From Planctomycetota bacterium (lineage in GTDB: Bacteria > Planctomycetota > PUPC01 > JACPCR01), in the NCBI GenBank assembly GCA_030740295.1, contig JASLXP010000134.1, forward strand, positions 1-16,671: 16,671 nucleotides of DNA. The letters run 5' to 3'. Every line of letters starts with the position of its first letter. The first letter of the stretch is position 1. The position numbers were made by a program, and so were the translations under genes. Shown piece after piece: positions 5,909-12,583 of the stretch. Below the pieces are notes generated by a model. The model saw only the letters and a list, made by a program, of their open reading frames with translations. It did no database searches and had not been told where the DNA came from.

Positions 5909-7207
5909 ATGGCAAAGAAGAAGCAGAAGAAGACCAAAGCCGTAGTGACCACTGATCATTACAGTGACGTGCTAGCCTCGATGGTCGAACTCCTGGAGAC
6001 GTCCCGCCGCGCTTCGGCTCGAGCAATCAACTCACTGATGACGGCAACGTACTGGGAAATCGGCCGGCGGATTGTGGAGTTGGAACAAGGAGGCAAAGGG
6101 AGAGCGAAGTACGGTGAAGAAATGGTGAAACGACTGGCTGTCGACCTTACGGAGGAATTCGGTCGTGGTTTTACCTGGATTAACCTGTACAGGATGCGGC
6201 GGCTCTATCTCGCCTATCCGGAGATTTTGTCAACAGTGTTGACAAAATTGGGGGATGATTGCGGCCTTGATGTCGGGCGAACCAAGATGCCAGGTAAACC
6301 ATCCAGCGAGATATTGCCGACAGTGTTGACAATATCTGACCCTCGGGAAAACATCGCAGTCATCCAATGCATTGCCTCTTCCTTCCCGCTCCCATGGTCA
6401 CATTACCTCAAGCTCCTCTCCATCGACGACAAAAACGCCCGCCAATTCTACGAAGAAGAGGCACTACGCGGCGGTTGGTCAGTGAGGCAACTGGATCGGC
6501 AAATCAACAGTCAATTCTACGAACGGACACTTTTGTCGAAGAACAAAGCGGCCATGATTCGCAAAGGCGCCAAGCCGCGACCGGAAGACGCGGTGAAGCC
6601 AGAAGAAGAGATCAAAGACCCGCTGGTACTGGAGTTTCTCGACCTCAAAGACGAATACTCTGAGAACGAGTTGGAGGAAGCCCTCGTCAAGAAGCTCGAA
6701 GAGTTTCTCCTGGAACTTGGCAGCGATTTCACTTTCGTCGGACGTCAACGACGACTCCGCATTGGCAACAAGTGGTATCGGATCGACCTGCTTTTCTTTC
6801 ACCGTCGTCTCCGCTGCCTCGTAGTGATCGACTTGAAGATTGGCGAATTCGATCACGCCGATGCTGGCCAGATGCACATGTACCTCAACTATGCTGCCAA
6901 ACACTGGACGCACGACAACGAGAACCCGCCGGTGGGCTTGATTCTCTGCGCAAGCAGAGACCAGGCCGTCGCACGCTATGCCCTCGATGGACTGCCAAAT
7001 CAAGTCATGGCTGCTGAATACAAGCTGGCGTTGCCGAATGAATCCACCCTCGTCGCCGAGCTGGAAAAGACGCAGAAGCAGTTTGCAGGCGTTCATACAA
7101 GGCCGAAAGAGCCGGCACCGAAGAAGGCAAGAAAGAAACCTGCAACCAGGTCGAAGAAAAACACACCGAAGAAATCGAAAAAGAAAGCGACAAGAAAGAA
7201 GAAATGA
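5909..7207 (+). CDS. DUF1016/YhcG-family PD-(D/E)XK nuclease with lysine-rich tail
   Basis: 432 residues from ATG 5909, preceded by a weak GGAA (5897-5900); the frame also opens at TTG 5888, but MAKKK is the natural N-terminus. Residues 20-105 are the DUF1016 N-terminal helical domain (YWEIGRRIVELEQGGKGRAKYGEE, then a helix-turn-helix-like segment with FGRGFTWINLYRMRRLY). Residues 105-160 form an insertion-prone linker carrying two copies of EIL(S/P)TVLT. LPWSHYLKLL at 161-170 resumes the family pattern. The C-terminal nuclease domain has Asp293 (RIDLLFF), Asp308-x-Lys310 (VIDLK), GEF and GQMHMYLNY at 320-328, matching a PD-(D/E)XK active site. The tail, residues 398-432, is almost entirely Lys/Arg/Pro/Ala. 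The family is widespread in mobile and defence regions, and its biochemical role is poorly settled; DNA binding and cleavage is inferred. The gene sits between polysaccharide genes, 29 nt before the GH95 gene, which suggests insertion. Confidence 0.9.
   Translation: MAKKKQKKTKAVVTTDHYSDVLASMVELLETSRRASARAINSLMTATYWEIGRRIVELEQGGKGRAKYGEEMVKRLAVDLTEEFGRGFTWINLYRMRRLYLAYPEILSTVLTKLGDDCGLDVGRTKMPGKPSSEILPTVLTISDPRENIAVIQCIASSFPLPWSHYLKLLSIDDKNARQFYEEEALRGGWSVRQLDRQINSQFYERTLLSKNKAAMIRKGAKPRPEDAVKPEEEIKDPLVLEFLDLKDEYSENELEEALVKKLEEFLLELGSDFTFVGRQRRLRIGNKWYRIDLLFFHRRLRCLVVIDLKIGEFDHADAGQMHMYLNYAAKHWTHDNENPPVGLILCASRDQAVARYALDGLPNQVMAAEYKLALPNESTLVAELEKTQKQFAGVHTRPKEPAPKKARKKPATRSKKNTPKKSKKKATRKKK
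6224..6248. repeat. Perfect 25-bp palindrome inside the nuclease gene (copy 1)
   Basis: The left arm ATTTTGTCAACA (6224-6235) and right arm TGTTGACAAAAT (6237-6248) are perfect reverse complements around the central G6236. It encodes part of EILSTVLTKL in the linker of the nuclease. It is in frame with a second copy exactly 87 bp (29 codons) downstream. Confidence 0.9.
6309..6337. repeat. Near-perfect 29-bp palindrome inside the nuclease gene (copy 2)
   Basis: It is centred on G6323. The outer arms AGATATTG (6309-6316) and CAATATCT (6330-6337) are perfect; inside, C6318-G6328 and the ACA/TGT core pair, G6319-T6327 is a wobble, and C6317/A6329 is the only mismatch. It shares ACAGTGTTGACAA with copy 1. 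At the position equivalent to T6226-A6246 in copy 1 it has A6313-T6333, a compensatory change that keeps pairing. Confidence 0.88.
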
Positions 7208-7236
7208 GCCCAACCTGTCTGTAACCACCGCGCCAT

Positions 7237-9531
7237 ATGAAATCCATGAAACGAATCCTGTGGTCTGACGAACCTCTAATCTTCGACGGCGAAGTCGCGC
7301 GGAGCATCCGTGACAGTGACCAGGTCTGGGAAAAGACCGTCTTTCCTATTGGCAATGGCCGACTGGGATGCACCGTGTTCGGTGAGCCGCGGAAGGAACG
7401 AATTCAGTTCAACGAAGATTCCCTCTGGGTCGGCAACGAAGAGTGCACCGGCGGGTATCAGCCCTTTGGCGATCTTTATGTCGAGCTGCCTCATGACGAA
7501 TTCACAAACTATCGCCGTGAGTTGGACATCAGTCGCGCCGTGCAGACTGTCACCTATACCTGCGACGGCGTGAACTACCGGCGGGAGTTCTTCTCGAGTC
7601 ACCCGGCCCAGGTCATGGTCTTTCGTTTCACCGCAGACCGCGAGGGCGCGCTGTCAGGCAAAGTCTGGCTCGACCATCTGCATCGATCCGAATGGGCGAT
7701 CGAACAATTGGAGGACCCTTCCGCCGGCCAGGCGATTCCGACCACCGCCGAGAGCCGCACGCTCACGATGGAGGGAAACACCAGAGACCTCTTCTGGTGG
7801 CAATTGCATCTCAAGGAACCGAAGCGACTGCTCGGCCAGCGCGAGTATGCCTCTGATAAGAACATCGACCTCGACTTCAAAGCCCAGGCCCGGGTGCTGA
7901 ACGAAGGCGGTGACATCCGGACAGACGGAGACGCGATCGTCTTCGAGAACTGCGATAGCCTGACCATCCTGCTGGCCGCGGATACCAGCTACCTGAATCA
8001 GCGCGACCAAGGCTGGCGTGCTGCACATCCCGACGAGCGGATTCAAGCTCAGCTTGTCGCAGCCGAGAAACAATCCTTCGCTGAACTCCTCGCGGAACAT
8101 GTGGCCGATTACCAGAGCCTGTATGGCCGCTTGTCCATCGACCTTGGTGAGACGCCCGATGATGTCACCGCGCTGCCGACCGCGGCACGCGTAGCCAAGT
8201 ATCAGGAGCAATTCAAGAATGATGTCGTCCCGGATGACCGCGATCTCGAGGCGCTGATGTACCAGTATGCACGCTATCTCATGATCAGTTGTTCGCGGCC
8301 CGGCGAGGGCGCACTGCCCGCGAATCTCCAGGGCCTCTGGCTCCACCACTTCCGGCCGCCGTGGCGATGCGACTACCACACGGACGTCAACCTGCAGATG
8401 AACTACTGGTTTGTCGATCAGGCCAATCTGTCCGAGTGCTTTGTGCCGTTGGCCGAGTGGGTGGATTCCATTCGCCAGGTTCGCAAGGAGGAAACCCGCA
8501 GAGTCCTGGGCGTGGAGCGCGGCTGGCTGATGCGCTCGGAGAACAACATCTTCGGCGGCTCGACCTATCACTTCCAGAAAGGCGACTCCGCATGGATTTC
8601 ACAAAACCTCTGGGAGCATTACGCGTTCACCGAGGACAAGGAATACCTCGAGCGATACGCCTATCCCGTGATGAAAGAAATCTGCGAGTTCTGGCTGGAT
8701 CATCTCAAGGAGCTCGCCGACGGCACGCTCGTGGCCCCCGATGGCCGTTCACCAGAACACGGCCCGGAGAAGGCCGACGGCGTCTCTTACGACCAGCAGC
8801 TCTGTTGGGACTTGTTCACCAACACCATCGAGGCCAGCGAGGCGCTTGGCGTCGATGCGGAGTTTCGGAATGAGCTCACCACAAAACGTGCGAAACTGCT
8901 CGGCCCGCAAATTGGCAAATGGGGTCAGCTCCAGGAATGGATGGAGGACATCGACGATCTCGAAAACGACCATCGTCACACAAGCCACCTGATCGCCGTC
9001 CATCCCGGACGCCAGATTCATCCCACGACCGCTCCCGAGTTCGCCGAAGCCGCAAAGATCAGCGTGATTGCCCGGGGTCATACTCAACCTGGCTGGGGCA
9101 AGGTTTGGAGGTCATGCATCTTCGCCCGCCTCTACGATCCGGAACGCGCCTACAACCTGCTTTCTGACGTCATCGCCACCAAGACCAACGTCAACCTCTG
9201 GACGATCCATCCACCATTTCAGATCGACGCGAATTTTGGCTATGCGGCCGCGGTCAACGAAATGCTGGCGCAATCCCACATGGGCACCATCCACCTCCTG
9301 CCGGCACTGCCCGAAGCGTGGCCGGCCGGCAGTGTAACAGGCATGCGCGTTCGCGGCGGCTTCGATCTGGATATGGAATGGAAGGACAGCAGTCTGGTCA
9401 CCGCAACCTTGCGCAATATCTCCAGCGACACCGGCGAGTGCGACATCCGATACCGGGAGAACACAAGTTCAGTCAGGCTCGACCGCTGCGAATTCCGAAC
9501 GCTCCAAGCATGCGAGTTCCTTGATGGCTAA
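7237..9531 (+). CDS. Glycoside hydrolase family 95 (alpha-L-fucosidase / alpha-L-galactosidase homologue)
   Basis: 764 residues, the usual GH95 length. The N-terminal beta-sandwich domain includes FPIGNGRLGCTVFG (36-49) and NEDSLWVG (59-66). The (alpha/alpha)6 barrel has GALPANLQGLW (358-368), HTDVNLQMNYW (381-391), RSPEHG (504-509), DHRHTSHLIAVHPG (578-591) and FQIDANFG (661-668), followed by HLLPALPEAWP. Glu507 corresponds to the general acid and Asn385 to the catalytic Asn of characterised GH95 enzymes, and Asp664 lies in the conserved QIDxNFG block. The usual NxN pair reads D383-V-N385, so one Asn is replaced by Asp. The start ATG 7237 lacks a ribosome-binding site; in-frame ATG 7246 is an alternative. 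No signal peptide is seen, so cytoplasmic action on imported oligosaccharides is likely. It removes terminal alpha-L-fucose or alpha-L-galactose; specificity cannot be fixed here. Confidence 0.92.
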   Translation: MKSMKRILWSDEPLIFDGEVARSIRDSDQVWEKTVFPIGNGRLGCTVFGEPRKERIQFNEDSLWVGNEECTGGYQPFGDLYVELPHDEFTNYRRELDISRAVQTVTYTCDGVNYRREFFSSHPAQVMVFRFTADREGALSGKVWLDHLHRSEWAIEQLEDPSAGQAIPTTAESRTLTMEGNTRDLFWWQLHLKEPKRLLGQREYASDKNIDLDFKAQARVLNEGGDIRTDGDAIVFENCDSLTILLAADTSYLNQRDQGWRAAHPDERIQAQLVAAEKQSFAELLAEHVADYQSLYGRLSIDLGETPDDVTALPTAARVAKYQEQFKNDVVPDDRDLEALMYQYARYLMISCSRPGEGALPANLQGLWLHHFRPPWRCDYHTDVNLQMNYWFVDQANLSECFVPLAEWVDSIRQVRKEETRRVLGVERGWLMRSENNIFGGSTYHFQKGDSAWISQNLWEHYAFTEDKEYLERYAYPVMKEICEFWLDHLKELADGTLVAPDGRSPEHGPEKADGVSYDQQLCWDLFTNTIEASEALGVDAEFRNELTTKRAKLLGPQIGKWGQLQEWMEDIDDLENDHRHTSHLIAVHPGRQIHPTTAPEFAEAAKISVIARGHTQPGWGKVWRSCIFARLYDPERAYNLLSDVIATKTNVNLWTIHPPFQIDANFGYAAAVNEMLAQSHMGTIHLLPALPEAWPAGSVTGMRVRGGFDLDMEWKDSSLVTATLRNISSDTGECDIRYRENTSSVRLDRCEFRTLQACEFLDG

Positions 9532-9553
9532 CGGGATTAAGCTCTCCCAGTTA
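9529..9553 (+). terminator. Small stem-loop at the stop codon of the GH95 gene
   Basis: TAACGGGA (9529-9536, starting on the TAA stop) pairs with TCCC (9545-9548) and GTTA (9550-9553) across a one-base bulge, with an 8-nt loop. There is no T-tract. It may separate expression of GH95 from the hydrolase gene at 9603, but support is weak. Confidence 0.2.
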
Positions 9554-9602
9554 AGATGCTGTCGAATCGCACTCGATTACTCAGACCACAAAGGACTCAA
9601 TC

Positions 9603-11270
9603 ATGCGGGCTTTGATCTGCGTCAAGTACCCTGCTGCGGACGGCGTCCAGCTTGCCGCGGATGTTTATCTTCCTGATGGTCCGGGGCCGTTCCCGGTCGT
9701 GCTTACCCGGACTCCTTACGATCGAGTGGGTCACCTGGCTGCCAATGCGGCTGACCTGGTCAAGCACGGGTATGCCTACGTCGCCACCGATTGCCGGGGC
9801 CGTTACGAATCCGAAGGTACGTTCACACGAATGTTTGACGAGGCCGCGGACGGGCAGGCGACTGTCGATTGGATTGCGGAGCAGCCGTGGTGCAATGGAC
9901 GCATCGGGATGTGGGGGTTGAGCTATGGGGGAGTCTTCCAGGTCCCTGCTGCTGCCGGCGGACATGAGGCGATTCGCTGCCTGTGCCCTTCGGTCGTATG
10001 TGTTCGCTTCTTTGAGAATTGGTCACGCTATGACGGTTGCTTTGCGCTCATCAATCCGCTCTGGTGGGTGATGGGAAACGGCGCCTCGCGCACGAGGCCA
10101 CCGGATCATCATGTGGACTGGGATGCACTGGTTCAGATGAAATCGCTTGACGAAGTCGAGCGAGCCGTCGGCTTTCCTCTCGACATGCTCCGGGAATTTG
10201 CCGAACACGATACGGACGACGATTTCTGGGAAGCGATCAACCAGTGGCCCATGCACGAGAAGATCAAAGTCCCGGCGATGCACACGGCCGGCTGGTTCGA
10301 TCATGTTTCCATGGGCCAGTTCGAGTCATACGAACGGATTCGCGACCTGGGCGCGACAGAGGCAGCACGTAATGGCCAGCGGCTGTTCGTCGGCCCCTGG
10401 TATCACATCATTACCAAGACCGGTGGCGAACATCGACGCTTCGGCACCTGGGACTTTGGCAAAGAGGCCGACGTTTCAGTCCGTGAGTATCACCGCCGGT
10501 TCTTCGACCTTCACTTAAAAGACATTGACGACGGCATCAGCGCTGAGCCGCCAGTGCGAGTGTTCCTGATGGGAGAAAATCGCTGGGTCAATCTACCGGA
10601 CTGGCCGCCAGAAGGAGAAATGCAGGAGTGGCACTTGAATTCTGAAGGCAACGCCCACGGTCTCCGCGGTGACGGCACACTATCCCGCACTTTGCCAACG
10701 GTGACGGCTCACGATCGGCTGGTCTATGATCCGGAGAATCCTGTGCCGACCTGCGGAGGACAGATTTTCTGGAACATGGAAGGCGGCGGGCCGCAGGATC
10801 AGCGTCACCTGCTCGAACGTGATGACATGCTCTGCTACCAGAGCGAACCGCTTTCAGAGTCTCTGTGCGTTATCGGCAACGTCAGCGTTGACCTGACCAT
10901 CGCAACCGACGTGGACGACACCGATATCATCGCTCGCCTGTGCGTCGTCGAAGAGAACGGGGCCGTGACGTGTATTCTCGTCGGTTCATTCCGCTGCCGT
11001 TACCGCGAGGGGTTCAACAAGCGAGTGCCGATGGTGCACGGCGAGCCAACGCACTTGCACTTCCGCCTCTCGCAGCTCGCTTATACCTTTCCCGCTGGCT
11101 CGCGAATCGCCCTGACCGTGACGAGCAGTGACTTCCCCCGAATCCAGCCGCATACCAACACCATGGCCAAACCGTGGGTGCCTGAGCCACCTACCATGGC
11201 CCACACAGATATCCTTCATGGCGCCGGCATCCATTCCTGCCTCAATCTGCCCGTCGTTTCTGGGGTGTGA
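9603..11270 (+). CDS. CocE/NonD-family alpha/beta hydrolase (X-Pro dipeptidyl-peptidase S15-type)
   Basis: 555 residues from ATG 9603, with a good ribosome-binding site AAGGA (9591-9595) 7 nt upstream. The N-terminal alpha/beta hydrolase core has RTPYDR with Tyr39 at the oxyanion position, DCRGRYESEG (63-72), the nucleophile elbow GLSYGG with Ser107, Asp233 in GWFDH and His268 in GPWYH, the same triad order as cocaine esterase CocE. An inserted helical cap lies between the elbow and Asp233. The C-terminal part (about residue 410 onward) is the jelly-roll X-Pro dipeptidyl-peptidase C-terminal domain, with GNVSVDLTIATDVDDTDIIA. There is no signal peptide, so it is probably cytoplasmic. The family hydrolyses esters, amides and beta-lactam ester-like bonds; in this setting a de-esterifying or de-acylating role on sugar products is only an inference. 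It lies 71 nt after the GH95 gene on the same strand and could be co-transcribed with it. Confidence 0.9.
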   Translation: MRALICVKYPAADGVQLAADVYLPDGPGPFPVVLTRTPYDRVGHLAANAADLVKHGYAYVATDCRGRYESEGTFTRMFDEAADGQATVDWIAEQPWCNGRIGMWGLSYGGVFQVPAAAGGHEAIRCLCPSVVCVRFFENWSRYDGCFALINPLWWVMGNGASRTRPPDHHVDWDALVQMKSLDEVERAVGFPLDMLREFAEHDTDDDFWEAINQWPMHEKIKVPAMHTAGWFDHVSMGQFESYERIRDLGATEAARNGQRLFVGPWYHIITKTGGEHRRFGTWDFGKEADVSVREYHRRFFDLHLKDIDDGISAEPPVRVFLMGENRWVNLPDWPPEGEMQEWHLNSEGNAHGLRGDGTLSRTLPTVTAHDRLVYDPENPVPTCGGQIFWNMEGGGPQDQRHLLERDDMLCYQSEPLSESLCVIGNVSVDLTIATDVDDTDIIARLCVVEENGAVTCILVGSFRCRYREGFNKRVPMVHGEPTHLHFRLSQLAYTFPAGSRIALTVTSSDFPRIQPHTNTMAKPWVPEPPTMAHTDILHGAGIHSCLNLPVVSGV

Positions 11271-11272
11271 CT

Positions 11273-11303
11273 CGGGATGGATCCAGTTTCAGAACTCATC
11301 CCG
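11273..11303. terminator. Possible bidirectional stem-loop between convergent genes
   Basis: CGGGATG (11273-11279) and CATCCCG (11297-11303) pair over 7 bp with a 17-nt loop. It begins 2 nt after the hydrolase stop and lies 41 nt past the stop of the convergent phosphoesterase. The position fits a shared transcript end, but neither strand has a T-run after the stem. Confidence 0.35.
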
Positions 11304-11344
11304 TGTGGTGGAATGAAAGAGTTACCAATCGGGACGCACGTGGA

Positions 11345-12277
11345 TTATTCAGCCGGGGATTTGAGCTCCACCTTTTCGGGGGCTTTCTCGAATGGGACGT
11401 ATTCGTGCTCCAAGCGGTCCGGGTACACCTTGACGATCCGAAAGCCGAGAGGGTCTTTGCCCAGGGCGGCACCGCATGAAGAGGTGGTGATGAGCTCCAG
11501 GCTGCCAGACTTGACGTATGCATTGCGATGAAAGTGGCCGCAAAAGACGGCCTTGAAACCGGCTTCCTTGAATTTGGTGATAAGGTTCAGACGCTTTGAT
11601 TTCTGGATGTTGAAGTAGCCATCCGGCTCATCCACCGTCTTCAGGCAGAGCGGATGGTGCATGTAGGCGGTGCGGTGTGAGTAGTCCTGTTTCTTTGCCA
11701 GGCTGAGGGTTTCTTCGATAAAACTTTCCTGCTCCGCGCCTTTCTTTGGAGCTCCGGATGCGTTTTTGATCAGATTGGATTCCAGGACGACGAACAATGA
11801 GCCCTTGTGCTCGAATCGATACCACGGTTTCGATCCAAAACGTGACTCATACCAGGCCAGTGTCTTTGGAGTTGGGGCCAGGGATACGTCGTGATTTCCC
11901 GCGACGTTGTAGAGCTTGATCCCCGCTTCGATCTTCTTCGCGCCCGCGTTGTACATCGCTACCAGCTTGTCATACTGCAGGACGTTCTTCGAGTCTTCCC
12001 ATTTGCTGGGGTCGTTAGGCGCCTGAACCAGGTCGCCACACACGATCACGAAATCCGGACGCAATCGATTGATGTGCCCGATGGTTGTCTTCCAGTTCTG
12101 ATCGTCTTTCTGCTTGAAGAGCAACTGCGGATCCGCAGCAACAATATAGAAGTAGGGCTCAGCATCCTCGGCGAATGACGGACTCAAGAATAGACTTGAC
12201 TCCGCCAAGAGCGCAAGGAGTAAAAGGAGAAGGCCAGACTGCAGGTTGGCCAAGTTCACGGGGCGGATGATATGCAT
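11345..12277 (-). CDS. Exported calcineurin-like metallophosphoesterase (CPPED1-like)
   Basis: 310 residues, the only minus-strand gene. The ribosome-binding site AGGAG (12288-12292 on the plus coordinates) is 10 nt before ATG 12277. Residues 1-36 form a signal peptide with a leucine-rich core and cleavage near SFA/ED. Metal-binding motifs are in family order: Asp49 in AADPQL, Asp82 in CGDLV, GNHD at 127-130, His207/His208, and GHFH at 247-250. The first motif reads D-P-Q rather than the usual D-x-H, the form seen in the CPPED1 subgroup of metallophosphatases. The inferred function is metal-dependent hydrolysis of a phosphoester outside the cytoplasm; the substrate is unknown. It converges on the CocE-like hydrolase and is divergent from the FAD oxidoreductase gene, so it is a separate transcription unit. 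Confidence 0.9.
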   Translation of the reverse strand: MHIIRPVNLANLQSGLLLLLLALLAESSLFLSPSFAEDAEPYFYIVAADPQLLFKQKDDQNWKTTIGHINRLRPDFVIVCGDLVQAPNDPSKWEDSKNVLQYDKLVAMYNAGAKKIEAGIKLYNVAGNHDVSLAPTPKTLAWYESRFGSKPWYRFEHKGSLFVVLESNLIKNASGAPKKGAEQESFIEETLSLAKKQDYSHRTAYMHHPLCLKTVDEPDGYFNIQKSKRLNLITKFKEAGFKAVFCGHFHRNAYVKSGSLELITTSSCGAALGKDPLGFRIVKVYPDRLEHEYVPFEKAPEKVELKSPAE

Positions 12278-12499
12278 GAATTAATTGCTCCTGAGTTTGC
12301 TCAACGGGAAAGGGTCGACGCCCGTTCTACACGAGGCTATTCAAAAAGTCGGCTTGGACTGATTCATTCATAAACTTTATCTAATCGAAATCGGCGAGGT
12401 TGTCGCTGGTAGTCGAGCCGGTGGTGTTCATACGTGGATATTCGCGGACGCCTCCTTATTGTTGGGGCTGTTTCGGTAGAAGGGCAGTAAACACTTACA

Positions 12500-12537
12500 C
12501 TCACTCCGTGAGTCCTCCAATCTGCTCACGGAGTGAG
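12500..12537. repeat. Perfect 13-bp inverted repeat made of two CTCAC-N3-GTGAG palindromes
   Basis: The arms CTCACTCCGTGAG (12500-12512) and CTCACGGAGTGAG (12525-12537) are perfect reverse complements with a 12-nt loop. Each arm is itself palindromic (CTCAC, 3 nt, GTGAG), so four half-sites are present. It ends 46 bp before the oxidoreductase start at 12584. The doubled palindrome fits a tandem operator for a dimeric regulator; a 5'-UTR hairpin is the alternative. No T-run follows. Confidence 0.8.
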
Positions 12538-12574
12538 CAGGTTGCCAAGCGACTCCGAGAATGAAGCGTTGAAC

Positions 12575-12578
12575 GGAG
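12575..12578 (+). promoter_or_regulatory. Ribosome-binding site that fixes the oxidoreductase start at 12584
   Basis: GGAG is 5 nt before ATG 12584. An in-frame GTG at 12533 would lie inside the right arm of the inverted repeat and lacks a ribosome-binding site, so the downstream ATG is preferred. Confidence 0.7.
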
Positions 12579-12583
12579 AAGAT

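Larger units (their letters stand above)
12278..12583. other. Divergent intergenic region (306 bp) between phosphoesterase and oxidoreductase genes
   Basis: No gene is supported. The minus-strand ribosome-binding site of the phosphoesterase is at 12288-12292. A hairpin AACGGG/CCCGTT (12303-12308 and 12321-12326) lies on the phosphoesterase side. TTGGAC (12354-12359) followed 18 nt later by TATCTAAT (12378-12385) is a weak plus-strand promoter candidate in an AT-rich patch. The strong inverted repeat at 12500-12537 and the ribosome-binding site at 12575-12578 lie on the oxidoreductase side. Confidence 0.5.

Noticed and set aside
5480..5959. A 159-residue minus-strand frame with a leucine-rich start that resembles a signal peptide
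   Set aside because: The LLLLLL run is the complement of the AAG/AAA-rich start of the nuclease gene; the rest is low-quality Arg/Cys-rich sequence.
6479..7228. A 249-residue minus-strand frame opposite the nuclease gene
   Set aside because: Its Phe/Leu/Arg-rich start is simply the complement of the lysine-rich tail of the nuclease.
7654..8571. A 305-residue minus-strand open frame inside the GH95 gene
   Set aside because: It is antisense to strongly conserved GH95 motifs and has no domain pattern of its own.
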